A stretch of 64,000 bases of DNA. It comes from Achromobacter pestifer. GTDB lineage: Bacteria > Pseudomonadota > Gammaproteobacteria > Burkholderiales > Burkholderiaceae_B. Below are positions 17,541-25,256 of the stretch, in pieces. The translations under genes were made by a program, and so were the position numbers. A model generated the notes under the pieces. The model was not told the origin of the DNA and did no database searches. It saw nothing but the letters and a program-made list of their open reading frames with translations. Numbering within the stretch: position 1 is the stretch's first letter; every line of letters begins with the position of its first letter. The stretch lies in assembly GCF_902859625.1 (NCBI RefSeq), contig NZ_CADIJX010000002.1, forward strand, positions 248,001 to 312,000, in the 5' to 3' direction.

Positions 17541-17724
17541 GGGGATCTCCTTGCTGGATTGCGGGAGGGGATTCCGTCGCCTGCCGAGACCGGGCGACGG
17601 AACTCGTAACACCACTCTAGCGCCGCAGCAGTATTCTGTGTGTTCGAATGGATTGCCGGTCGTAAGTGCCGGAAAGGCCCGCACGCCGACGATTCACGAC
17701 TCACCCCCTTAGCGGAGACGAGCT

Positions 17725-17940
17725 ATGTCGAATCATGTCTACAAGCAGATCGAACTGGTGGGCTCTTCCACCAAGTCCACCGATGATGCGATTGCCAAAG
17801 CCATCGAGCGCGCCTCGGAGACCTTGCGTAATCTGGATTGGTTTGAAGTCACTGAAGTGCGAGGCCACATCAAGAACGGCAAAGTGGCGCATTGGCAGGT
17901 TGGGTTGAAGATCGGCATGCGGCTGGAAGGGGACAAGTAA
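17725..17940 (+). CDS. dodecin family flavin-binding protein
   Basis: 71-residue protein that matches dodecin in length and sequence from end to end (VYKQIELVGSSTKSTDDAIAKAIERASETLRNLDWFEVTEVRGHI...VAHWQVGLKIGMRLE). Dodecins assemble into hollow dodecamers that store riboflavin, FMN or FAD. The conserved Trp that stacks on the isoalloxazine is in NLDWFEV (about residue 38). It is followed by the 600-base repeat region, and no flavin biosynthesis genes are adjacent. Confidence 0.93.
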   Translation: MSNHVYKQIELVGSSTKSTDDAIAKAIERASETLRNLDWFEVTEVRGHIKNGKVAHWQVGLKIGMRLEGDK

Positions 17941-17944
17941 TTCC

Positions 17945-18540
17945 TCGGTGCTGCGCCTTTTTTGAGCAGCCCTTCCAAGTGACTGTCGGATAAGGACTTT
18001 TCAGGCTTGTTATCCGACTGTTCATAGGCTTGTCCACATTCCATGGGGACAAGCCTATTCCCTTATCCCCGGCGTTTCGCGCGGGCTCATGCCCATGCCG
18101 AACATGCCATCGATTGAGCGTTTCTTGCGCGCATGCTCCAAGTCTTTGTCGCATAAGGGATTTTGGCGACTGCCCTTGGACTGTCCTCAGGCTTATCCAC
18201 ATTTGACGGGGACAACCCGAGCCTGGAATGGGACGATTGAGCCTTTCTTGCTCACCCCTTGCAGGGCATTGATATCGCAAGGGATTTCGGGTCTTCCCTC
18301 AAGCTGTCCTCATGCTTTTCCACAGAATGCTGGGACAATTCCACACGCGACGGCGCAAGGCGAAAAGGCCTGGACGGACATCCAGGCTTTCAGGGGATAA
18401 ATGCCGGAAAACTCATCCAAAAGGATGATTGCGCATTGTTTGATCACCCCTTGCAAGTGCTTGGCAGGACAGGGAATTTCGGGTCTACCCCAAAGCTGTC
18501 CTCAACGTTCTCCACAGTTGGCGGGGATAAGTGTAGGGGG
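17945..18540. repeat. four degenerate ~110-bp repeats with DnaA-box-like 9-mers in register
   Basis: The 600-base stretch between the dodecin gene and the next gene holds no credible reading frame. It contains four related units beginning near 17949, 18112, 18235 and 18427. Shared segments include GATTGAGC at the start, TCACCCCTTGCA, AGGGATTTCGGGTCT and AAGCTGTCCTCA. Each unit has a TTnTCCACA 9-mer about 81 bases after its start: TTGTCCACA 18030, TTATCCACA 18193, TTTTCCACA 18316, TTCTCCACA 18508. Each ends about 10-15 bases later with an inverted GGGGACAA/GGGGATAA-like element. The second 9-mer is a perfect DnaA-box consensus. A DnaA-titration locus or a mobile dispersed repeat are both possible. 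Confidence 0.75.
18026..18056. repeat. inverted repeat around the first DnaA-like box
   Basis: AGGCTTGTCCAC (18026-18037) and GGGGACAAGCCT (18045-18056) pair at 11 of 12 positions, so this unit can form a stem-loop. A second dyad, GTCGGATA (17985-17992) and TATCCGAC (18011-18018), lies just before it. Confidence 0.6.
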
Positions 18541-18556
18541 GGCTACGCCGCGCGCG

Positions 18557-19273
18557 CTACTTGTCCCGCCAGATCGGTCCCATGTAGCCGCCGCATGCGG
18601 TGTCGACGATGCTGGTATTGCGCATCGTGATCTTGCCTGAGCGGTCGATGCGCGGACCATTGCGTTCCGGGCCGTCGTTGGCGCCGGGAGGGACGCTGGG
18701 GCCGCGGAAGTCGTTGATGATGCGGATATTGCCATCGTCGTCCTCGACGATGATTTCAAGCCAGCTTTTCGGGCGGTCGATGCTGGACAAGCTGGAATAC
18801 AGCAGACTCGTCAACGGAACATAGCGTTGGGGTTTCAGCGGGCATTCCAGCCGGTATTCGCGGACGACCTTTTCGGCGTGCGGCGTCTGGAAGTGGATGC
18901 GTTTGTCGTACTTGGCCTTGAGGTCCGCGACATACTTGTCGGGATCGACACGCAACGCCGGGGGCGCGATCTGTAGTTCCAGCCAATCGCAGTCTTCCTT
19001 GCGCAAGTAGAAATAGCTGGAACGCAGGCCTCCTTCCTCGTCTGTCCACATGACTGTCACCGCGCGGCCGCTCAAGTGGACCTTGGCGACTGTCCGCGTG
19101 TCTTCCGTGACGCCCATCTTGCGTGGCAATCCGCCAGGCAACGTCTGGCACGACTTTGGATCATCGCCCGTCCGGTAGATCGGATTCTGATAGAACGCAT
19201 CCAGCGGGTCGGCCTGTGCAGCGCTTGTGGCCAGCAGCAGTATGGCGAATGGCAGCGCGCATCGCATCTTCAT
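18557..19273 (-). CDS. hypothetical secreted protein, 238 aa
   Basis: The product starts MKMRCALPFAILLLATSAAQA, a clear Sec signal peptide with probable cleavage near residue 20-22 (AQA-DP), so it is probably periplasmic. The mature part has several Cys (CQTLPGG, KEDCDWLE, RLECPLKP, VDTACGGY) that could form disulphides, and many beta-type segments. No known domain is recognisable. The alternative ATG two codons in would give the same product. The ribosome-binding site AAGGAAC supports 19273. Its 3' end borders the DnaA-box repeat array. Function unknown. Confidence 0.65.
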   Translation of the reverse strand: MKMRCALPFAILLLATSAAQADPLDAFYQNPIYRTGDDPKSCQTLPGGLPRKMGVTEDTRTVAKVHLSGRAVTVMWTDEEGGLRSSYFYLRKEDCDWLELQIAPPALRVDPDKYVADLKAKYDKRIHFQTPHAEKVVREYRLECPLKPQRYVPLTSLLYSSLSSIDRPKSWLEIIVEDDDGNIRIINDFRGPSVPPGANDGPERNGPRIDRSGKITMRNTSIVDTACGGYMGPIWRDK

Positions 19274-19351
19274 CAATCCCGTTCCTTCGTAGACAAGAAC
19301 CTGGACTGTAAAGCATCTGGCGGGTTTGCCTTGGCCCCGTGGATCCGATCT

Positions 19352-19380
19352 AAAAAAAGCCCCCCGACGCATCGGGGGGC
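19352..19380 (-). terminator. rho-independent terminator of the FMN reductase gene
   Basis: Arms GCCCCCCGA (19359-19367) and TCGGGGGGC (19372-19380). Read on the minus strand, the hairpin is followed by a run of seven T. Confidence 0.9.
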
Positions 19381-19450
19381 TTGATCGCCCGGAGGTAGAT
19401 CGGGCGATCGGCGCTGGCTGGGGCATGGCCCCGGCCAGCAGCGGCGGCGA

Positions 19451-20005
19451 TCAGGCATTCAGCTTCTTGACCCAATCCACATAGCGGTCGATCCAGCCTT
19501 GCAGGAACTTGCGCGTGCCTTCGTTGGTGATGTTGAACTGATCGTCGACCAAGCCTTCCGCATATTGCAGGAAGACTTCGGGCGTCGTCAGCGTATTGGC
19601 GCCTTCGGCGGCGAGGATGTTGCGCAGATGCTGTTGCATCATGGCGGTACCGGCGGCGCTGGGCGATGCGCCGACGATGCCGACGGCCTTGCCGGGCCAC
19701 GAGTTCTGGCCCCACGGGCGCGAACCCCAGTCGATGGCGTTCTTGATGGCGGCGGGCAGCGAGCGGTTGTGCTCGGGCGAGACGAACAAAATGCCCTGCG
19801 CGTCAGCGATCTGCTGCTTGAGCTTGGCGGCCGGCGCGGGCAGGTTGTTTTCGTTGTCCTGGTTGTAAAGCGGGATGTCGCCCAGACTCACGTACTCGAA
19901 CTTGAAATCGGCGGGAACCAGCTTTTCAAGCGCACGGGCAAGTCGCAAATTGATCGAGGCGGCGCGCAGGCTTCCGACGAAAACCGCAATCTTGTAGGTG
20001 CTCAT
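19451..20005 (-). CDS. NAD(P)H-dependent FMN reductase (ChrR/YieF-like)
   Basis: 184-residue flavodoxin-like oxidoreductase. Phosphate-binding loop GSLRAASINLRLARAL at about 11-26, and the family signature SPEHNRSLPAAIKNAIDWGSR at about 76-96, which contacts FMN and forms the tetramer interface. Members reduce quinones, chromate, azo dyes or FMN using NADPH. There are no operon partners. The strong terminator that follows shows a single-gene transcript. Confidence 0.9.
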   Translation of the reverse strand: MSTYKIAVFVGSLRAASINLRLARALEKLVPADFKFEYVSLGDIPLYNQDNENNLPAPAAKLKQQIADAQGILFVSPEHNRSLPAAIKNAIDWGSRPWGQNSWPGKAVGIVGASPSAAGTAMMQQHLRNILAAEGANTLTTPEVFLQYAEGLVDDQFNITNEGTRKFLQGWIDRYVDWVKKLNA

Positions 20006-20141
20006 GGGGCGTGTGCTCCAACGTAAAAGGAATGACCAGTGTAGACCTGGACCGCAGCCTGCTCAATGCCGATTGCGAATATCGATATCGCGTCGAACCC
20101 CTGCGGTCGTGGGCCAAGTGTGGCTGCCAGCAATGACAGCC

Positions 20142-20516
20142 CTATGTCATCAGGCTGACGTGCGCGGACACCACGCGCCAGCCCTCGGGCGTGCGCATCC
20201 ACGTCTGGCTCTGACGGCCGATGCGGTCGCTGCCATCGCGCTGGAATTCCAGGTTGGCGGTGGCGAAGTCCGTGCCGTAGGTGGTGATGGCCGTGCGCAG
20301 CACGCGGCGTGCCAGGCCTTGCGGCGAACGCGCGGCCCGGAAGGCGCGGATGGCGTCGTAGCCGTACAGATTTTCGCCCGCGCCGTAACGCAGGGTGTGC
20401 GGGCTGTTCCAGAACAAGGCATCCAGCACGTCGACCTGGTTGTTGACCAGCGCGGTCTCGTAGCGCTCACAGGCCGCCGTCACCTCGGCCACGATGTCAG
20501 GCAGATTGATATTCAT
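20142..20516 (-). CDS. hpxZ: oxalurate catabolism protein HpxZ-like (DUF3225, NTF2 fold)
   Basis: 124-residue SnoaL/NTF2-like protein. The segment [49 protein letters not shown] (about 16-64) and the end [19 protein letters not shown] are typical of HpxZ, which in Klebsiella is encoded with HpxX and HpxY (AtzG/AtzE-type) in oxalurate/purine catabolism. Here AtzG and AtzE genes lie on the same strand about 1.5 kb upstream, separated by a GntR gene and a plus-strand gene, so a shared pathway is likely. Two palindromes upstream look like an operator pair. Confidence 0.78.
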   Translation of the reverse strand: MNINLPDIVAEVTAACERYETALVNNQVDVLDALFWNSPHTLRYGAGENLYGYDAIRAFRAARSPQGLARRVLRTAITTYGTDFATANLEFQRDGSDRIGRQSQTWMRTPEGWRVVSAHVSLMT

Positions 20517-20532
20517 GAGGTCTTCTCCGAAT

Positions 20533-20576
20533 GCACCAATGCGGTGCGCGTTCTAGGGTAATCACCAATATGGTGT
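20533..20576. promoter_or_regulatory. paired operator-like palindromes upstream of hpxZ
   Basis: CACCAATGCGGTG (20534-20546) and CACCAATATGGTG (20563-20575) are two 13-mers of the form CACCA-N3-(T/C)GGTG, with centres 29 bases apart. The second is a perfect palindrome. They lie 18-60 bases before the hpxZ start. The binding protein is unknown. Confidence 0.45.
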
Positions 20577-20714
20577 CTGTTGCGGTGCGCCAATCCCGGG
20601 GAAGCCTTCAGGCATGCGACGCCTGCGGGGGAATGGCAGCGCCATCGGGCTGGCACGCGGCTTGCTAGGGTTAACACTGCATAACAAGCTGCACTGCTGC
20701 CCAGGAGTTCCATC

Positions 20715-21257
20715 ATGTCCCGTTCCGCTGTTTCCGCCCCTGTCACCATGCTGGTCACACGGCATATCGCACCCGAGCGCTATAGCGATTTTCTGTCCTG
20801 GATGCGCCAGGGCGAAATCCTGGCGGCAGGGTTCCCGGGGTTTCTGGGGTCGGGGGTGTTGCAGCCGCCGGAAGGCGGTGATCAATACCAGATCGTGCTG
20901 CGCTTTACCGATGAGATCAGCCTGGGCCGCTGGGAAAAATCCCTGCCGCGCCGGATGTGGCTGGAACGCGGGGCGACATTGGTGCGGGCGAGTCACGAGC
21001 ACCGCGTCAGCGGCACCGACGGCTGGTTTGCACCCAAGGCCGCCAGCGCGCCGCCACGCTGGAAGCAGGCCGTCAGCATCTGGCTGGCCTACTTTCCGGT
21101 CTTGCTGGTGTTCTCGATACTGGTCAGCGAGCACTTGAACATTCTGCCGATATTCTGGCGCGTGCTGATCACCAGTGTGATCTTGACGCCCATCATGGTG
21201 TTCATCTGCATTCCCGTCATCACGCGCGTGCTGCATCGCTGGCTAGGGGCGGGTTGA
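20715..21257 (+). CDS. antibiotic biosynthesis monooxygenase domain fused to two membrane helices
   Basis: 180-residue protein of the COG3224 type. An N-terminal ABM-like domain (about 10-95, VTMLVTRHIAPERYSDFLSWM...) is followed by a short linker (GWFAPKAASAPPRWKQAV). Two transmembrane helices come next (about 118-138 IWLAYFPVLLVFSILVSEHL and 148-168 LITSVILTPIMVFICIPVI), with a short basic tail. The arrangement tethers the domain to the cytoplasmic membrane. Function is not established in the family. It sits on the strand opposite the atzE/GntR/hpxZ genes. Confidence 0.8.
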   Translation: MSRSAVSAPVTMLVTRHIAPERYSDFLSWMRQGEILAAGFPGFLGSGVLQPPEGGDQYQIVLRFTDEISLGRWEKSLPRRMWLERGATLVRASHEHRVSGTDGWFAPKAASAPPRWKQAVSIWLAYFPVLLVFSILVSEHLNILPIFWRVLITSVILTPIMVFICIPVITRVLHRWLGAG

Positions 21258-21277
21258 TGCCGGTTTGGGGCCGCGCT

Positions 21278-21985
21278 TTAAGCCGCCTTGACCCGGCGAG
21301 TGGAGTACAGCCGGTGCAGCGTGATCTTGCGTACGGCTGTCTGGCTCTCCAGGATATGGGATTGCAGCAGCCGGGCGGCGTTGCTCGCGTCGCCGGCCAG
21401 CAGCGCTTGCAGGATCGTGCCGTGTTCTTCGTAGGTCTTGCCTACCCGGTCGGGCAAGGTGAAGTCCAGCCGCCGCACGATGCGGATGCGTTCGGTGGCG
21501 GCGCGGTGCACCCGTGATATCTCGGGGTTGCCCGCGGCGGCGACCAGGTCGATGTGGAAACGTTCGTCCAGGTCGGCCAGCCACTCGCCATCGCTGGAGC
21601 GGTCAGTGTCGTCCACCAGCCAGATGTCCGCCAGGGACTGCAAGGTACGCAGGGCGTCGGGGGCCTGGCCAGGCGTGCATATCGCATGGACGGCGGCAAC
21701 CTCCAGCACGCTGCGCAGTTCATAGAAATGGTCCAGCGTATTGAAGTCCAGCGGCTTGACCAGCCAGCCGTTGCGCTGCCGCACCTCTAGATAGCCCTCG
21801 CGCTCCAGCCGGAACAACGCTTCGCGCACCGGCGTGCGGCTGACCTGCAAGCGATCCGCGATCTCGGTTTCCGTGAAGCGATCGCCCGGCGCCAGCCGGA
21901 AATCCAGGATGTCCCGTTTCAGCGCGCCATAGGCCGTATCGGCCAGGGTGCGCGGCATGTCGATGGCGGCGAAAGCGGTTTCCAT
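21278..21985 (-). CDS. GntR family regulator, FCD (FadR-type) subfamily
   Basis: 235 residues. The N-terminal winged helix (about 10-75) includes GDRFTETEIADRLQVSRTPVREALFRLEREGYLEV, the classic GntR recognition region. It is followed by an all-helical FCD effector domain (FYELRSVLEVAAVHAIC and beyond). The ATG at 21985 is preceded by GAAGG. It lies 37 bases downstream of atzE in the same orientation and is likely the last gene of the ABC-atzG-atzE operon. A TTGTAGACAA palindrome before the ABC genes (26307-26318) is a fitting FCD-type operator, which suggests autoregulation. Confidence 0.9.
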   Translation of the reverse strand: METAFAAIDMPRTLADTAYGALKRDILDFRLAPGDRFTETEIADRLQVSRTPVREALFRLEREGYLEVRQRNGWLVKPLDFNTLDHFYELRSVLEVAAVHAICTPGQAPDALRTLQSLADIWLVDDTDRSSDGEWLADLDERFHIDLVAAAGNPEISRVHRAATERIRIVRRLDFTLPDRVGKTYEEHGTILQALLAGDASNAARLLQSHILESQTAVRKITLHRLYSTRRVKAA

Positions 21986-22022
21986 GGCGTAGCCTTCAGA
22001 AGGGGTCTGGGAATGGGAGGGT

Positions 22023-23411
22023 TCAGCAGGTGCGGACCCGCGACACGCCAGCCTGCTCCAGCGCGTAGGCGGCTTGCAGGCAATCGGCTTCGCGCCAGGG
22101 AGCGCCAATCAATTGCACGCCCAGCGGCAGATGGCCATCATGTTCGGTTTCGGGCCAGGTGGGCGCGGTGCAGACGGGCAGGCCAATGCATGAGATCGGT
22201 TGCGTCAGCAGGCCCATGCTGGCTCGTGCCGGCAGTTGCTTGCCCGCCAGCGTCAGCCAGTCGGTGCCCACTTGCGTGGCGGAAACCGGAGTGGCGGGCG
22301 CGATCAGCACGTCATACTGCTTGAAGAGCGCCATCGCTTCGCGATAGACGCGATGGCGGACACGCTGCGCTTGCTGCACCCACGCGGCGGGCACCAGGCT
22401 GCCCGCGACCAGGCGGTCGCGGGAATGGGGTTCGTAGTAGTCATAGTGCGTCACCAGTTTGCGGCGATGCAGCGCACCGCCTTCGGCCGCGGTGATGATG
22501 AAGGCCGCGGCGCGGGCCTGCGCCGCGCCGGGCAATTCAACGATGGCGGTGGCGTCCAGCGCGCGGGCCGCGCTCTCGACGGCGCGGCGTGCCTGCGGCC
22601 CCGCCCATTCCGAAAAATACCCGCCCAGCACTGCCACGCGGAGTGGGCGTGCGCCGGATTGCAGGCCGGGCAGGACGGGCTCGGCGGGGTACTGCGCGCA
22701 CGCCGCGTCGTCGGCGTCCGGGCCTTGCAGCACGTCGTAGGCGGCGGCCAGGTCACTGACGCTGGCAGCGAACGGACCCAGATGATCCAGGCTGCCCACG
22801 AAGGGGAACGACCCTGTGCGCGGTAAGCGCCCCAGTGTCGGCTTCAAGCCGAAAATGCCGCATAGCGAGGCCGGCACGCGGATGGACCCATTGGTGTCCG
22901 ATCCCAACGTCAGCGGCACCAGCCCGCCCGCAACGGCGGCGGCGCTACCGCCGGACGAGCCACCCGCAATGCGGGTGGTGTCGTGCGGATTACGGCACGT
23001 GCCGTAATGGGTGTTTTCAGTGGTGAAGCCGTAGGCGTGTTCATCCATGTTCAGCGCCCCGACCAGCACGGCGCCGGCCTCGCGCATGCGCGTGACCAGG
23101 CGGGCGTCATGGCGAGCCGGCGCATTGGAGGCATTCACCCGTCCTCCCGCCAGCGTGACCTGGTCGGCGATGTCGAACAGATTCTTGACCGCATAGGGCA
23201 CGCCCGCCAAGGGCGGCAAGGGCTCGCCGCGGGCTCGGCGCGCGTCGATGGCGGCAGCCTCTTGCCGAGCACGGCTTTCGGTGATGGCCGTGAAGCAGTG
23301 ATAACGAGGGTCGTGTTCGCGAATACGCGCCAGGGTGGCATCCAGCACGGCCAGGGCGCTGCGTTCGCCGCTGGCGACTTGGCGGGCGATGTCTGCTGCT
23401 GGGCCGGTCAC
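22023..23411 (-). CDS. atzE: AtzE-family amidohydrolase (amidase signature)
   Basis: 462-residue serine amidase of the amidase-signature superfamily. The Ser-cisSer-Lys triad is visible: Lys76 (VPYAVKNLFD), Ser152 (GGSSGGS) and Ser176 (GSDTNGSIRVP). Overall similarity and the small partner gene directly upstream match AtzE, a 1-carboxybiuret hydrolase that works as a heterotetramer with AtzG. In purine-catabolic clusters the orthologous pair is called HpxY/HpxX. Its start overlaps the stop of atzG by four bases. Without atrazine genes nearby, a role in ureide, oxalurate or carboxybiuret nitrogen scavenging is more likely than triazine degradation. Confidence 0.85.
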   Translation of the reverse strand: MTGPAADIARQVASGERSALAVLDATLARIREHDPRYHCFTAITESRARQEAAAIDARRARGEPLPPLAGVPYAVKNLFDIADQVTLAGGRVNASNAPARHDARLVTRMREAGAVLVGALNMDEHAYGFTTENTHYGTCRNPHDTTRIAGGSSGGSAAAVAGGLVPLTLGSDTNGSIRVPASLCGIFGLKPTLGRLPRTGSFPFVGSLDHLGPFAASVSDLAAAYDVLQGPDADDAACAQYPAEPVLPGLQSGARPLRVAVLGGYFSEWAGPQARRAVESAARALDATAIVELPGAAQARAAAFIITAAEGGALHRRKLVTHYDYYEPHSRDRLVAGSLVPAAWVQQAQRVRHRVYREAMALFKQYDVLIAPATPVSATQVGTDWLTLAGKQLPARASMGLLTQPISCIGLPVCTAPTWPETEHDGHLPLGVQLIGAPWREADCLQAAYALEQAGVSRVRTC

Positions 23412-23590
23412 GGGCGGAACACCGAAGCCGATTCCAATTCCACGGGCAGCGCTTCGTCCACGAAGCTGGCCGCGATATCGTGAATGCGCGCGAACTGCTG
23501 CACGACTTCAGTCGTGGTGGATTCGCGCAGGGCGTAGCCCGACAGCGCCAGGGCGCTGCGCACGTATTGATCGATGGTTTCCTGGGTCAT
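23408..23590 (-). CDS. atzG: AtzG-like small subunit (DUF4089)
   Basis: 60-residue helical protein (MTQETIDQYVRSALALSGYALRE...VVQQFARIHDIAASFVDEALP) with the length and layout of DUF4089/AtzG. AtzG binds and stabilises AtzE, and is homologous to the GatC subunit of the amidotransferase GatCAB. It overlaps atzE by four bases, so the two are made together. It lies 28 bases after the ABC ATPase gene, placing transport and hydrolysis in one operon. Confidence 0.82.
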   Translation of the reverse strand: MTQETIDQYVRSALALSGYALRESTTTEVVQQFARIHDIAASFVDEALPVELESASVFRP

Positions 23591-23618
23591 GGCGGATGCT
23601 CCCGATGGACTGGATGGG

Positions 23619-24440
23619 TTACTTGCGCACTTCGCGCTGGAAGATCTCCAGGCTTAATTTCTTCATCTGGATGAAGCTGGGCTCGGACAGGGTTTCCACG
23701 GTGCGGGGGCGAGCGTCGGTGTAATCCAGGATTTCCGCCACGCGGGTAGGCCGCTTGGTCAGAAGCAACACCTGGTCGGCCAGATACACCGCTTCTTCCA
23801 GATCATGCGACACCAGCAACATGGTGGTGCCGGTTTGCAGAAAGACTTCCTGGAGCTTTTCACGGATGAACAGCGTCATCTCGAAATCCAGCGCCGAGAA
23901 CGGTTCATCCAGGAACAGCACTTCGGGTCCGGGCGCCAGCGCGCGCATGATCGAAGCCGTCTGCTGCTGGCCGCCCGACAATTCATAGGGGTAGCGCTTC
24001 AGGTCGAACTTCACATCGAACGAAGCCACCAGCTCCTCCACGCGCGCATCCACCTGGGCCTTGCTGCGGCCTTCCAGACGCAAGGGGTAGGCGATGTTGT
24101 CGATGGTGCGCAGCCACGGAAACATGGCTTCGCGATAGTTCTGGAACACGTAGCCGATCTTGGTTTGCGCCAGCGATTTCCCGTCGAACAGGATCTCGCC
24201 CGCGTCGATGGGGATCAGGCCCGCGATCATGTTGATCAGCGTGGACTTGCCGCAGCCGTTGGGGCCGAACACCGAGACGATCTTGCCCTTGGGGATGTCC
24301 AGGTTGAAGTCTTCGTACAACGGCCAGCCGGCGAAATACTTGGTCAACCCGCGGATCGTGATGTGCGTGCCCAGCGGGCCGGGCGCGAAGGGCGCGGCCG
24401 CGGGCGCGGGGGCGATGATGGGATTGATGACAGTGGACAT
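23619..24440 (-). CDS. ABC transporter ATP-binding protein, nitrate/sulfonate/taurine type
   Basis: 273-residue nucleotide-binding subunit. After a Pro/Ala-rich 20-residue N-terminus, Walker A is GPNGCGKST (59-67), the Q-loop is in YVFQNYREAMFPW, the signature is LSGGQQQ, and Walker B is VLFLDEPFSALD. The closest match is to SsuB/TauB/NrtD, with the Q-rich signature of that group. Adjacent permease and binding-protein genes complete an importer. The start abuts the stop of the permease gene. Confidence 0.9.
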   Translation of the reverse strand: MSTVINPIIAPAPAAAPFAPGPLGTHITIRGLTKYFAGWPLYEDFNLDIPKGKIVSVFGPNGCGKSTLINMIAGLIPIDAGEILFDGKSLAQTKIGYVFQNYREAMFPWLRTIDNIAYPLRLEGRSKAQVDARVEELVASFDVKFDLKRYPYELSGGQQQTASIMRALAPGPEVLFLDEPFSALDFEMTLFIREKLQEVFLQTGTTMLLVSHDLEEAVYLADQVLLLTKRPTRVAEILDYTDARPRTVETLSEPSFIQMKKLSLEIFQREVRK

Positions 24441-25253
24441 TTATCGGCCGCTCCAATGAACCACGCGCTTTTCCAGCACAAGAAAAAGAATGTTCAGCAC
24501 ATAGCCCAGCGCACCAGCAGCCAGGATCGACGCATACATTTCGCGCACGTTCAGCACCTGCTGCGAGTTGATGATGCGATTGCCCAGTCCGCTGTCGGAC
24601 CCGATGAACATTTCCGCCACGATCACGATCACCAGGGCCATCGATACGCCGCTGCGCAAACCCACGAAGGTGGGTTGCAGGCTTTCCCAGATCAGCACGT
24701 CCTTGAAGATCTGCCAGCGCGAGGCGCCCATCACGCGGGCCGCCATGACGCGCTGTTTGCGCGCATTGATGACGCCGTATGCGCTGTTGAACAAGATGAC
24801 CAGAACGGCGGCAAACGCGGCGATGGCAATCTTGTTCATGTCGGTCACGCCGAAGATCATCAGGAACAGCGGGATCAGCGCGGACGATGGCGTTGAACGG
24901 AAGAAGTCCACCAGGAATTCGACGCTGCGATAGGCCTTTTCATTGCTACCCAGCAGCACGCCCAGCGGCACGCCGATCACGCCGGCAATCACGAATGCTT
25001 GCAGGGTACGGTTCAGTGACGACAGGAAATCCCACAGCAAGGGGCCGCCCGCCAGCCCCTTGACCAAGGCCACGAGGGTGGCGCTGGGCGTGGGCAGCAG
25101 CACGGGGCTGACCAGTTGCAGGCGCACCACCAGGTCCCACACCACGAACAGCGCCAGCGGGCCGATCAGGGGCAAAAAGCGCGACGCATTGAACTTGCGG
25201 GGCGGCTTGGAAGCCGGGGCGCCGGCGGCGCCGCTTGCCGTTGTCGCGGTCAT
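24441..25253 (-). CDS. ABC transporter permease (SsuC/TauC-like)
   Basis: 270-residue inner-membrane protein with six predicted membrane helices and a cytoplasmic N-terminus (TASGAAGAPASKPPRKFNASRF). The EAA loop is recognisable in RVMGASRWQIFKDVLIWESLQPTFVGLRSG (about 182-211), the site that docks the ATPase. Its gene lies between those for the binding protein and the ATPase, with gaps of 0 to 3 bases. Confidence 0.9.
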   Translation of the reverse strand: MTATTASGAAGAPASKPPRKFNASRFLPLIGPLALFVVWDLVVRLQLVSPVLLPTPSATLVALVKGLAGGPLLWDFLSSLNRTLQAFVIAGVIGVPLGVLLGSNEKAYRSVEFLVDFFRSTPSSALIPLFLMIFGVTDMNKIAIAAFAAVLVILFNSAYGVINARKQRVMAARVMGASRWQIFKDVLIWESLQPTFVGLRSGVSMALVIVIVAEMFIGSDSGLGNRIINSQQVLNVREMYASILAAGALGYVLNILFLVLEKRVVHWSGR

Positions 25254-25256
25254 GGA

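Noticed and set aside
18259-18630. Small reading frames in the DnaA-box repeat region
   Set aside because: They run across repeat units and into the following gene, without family resemblance or convincing start signals.
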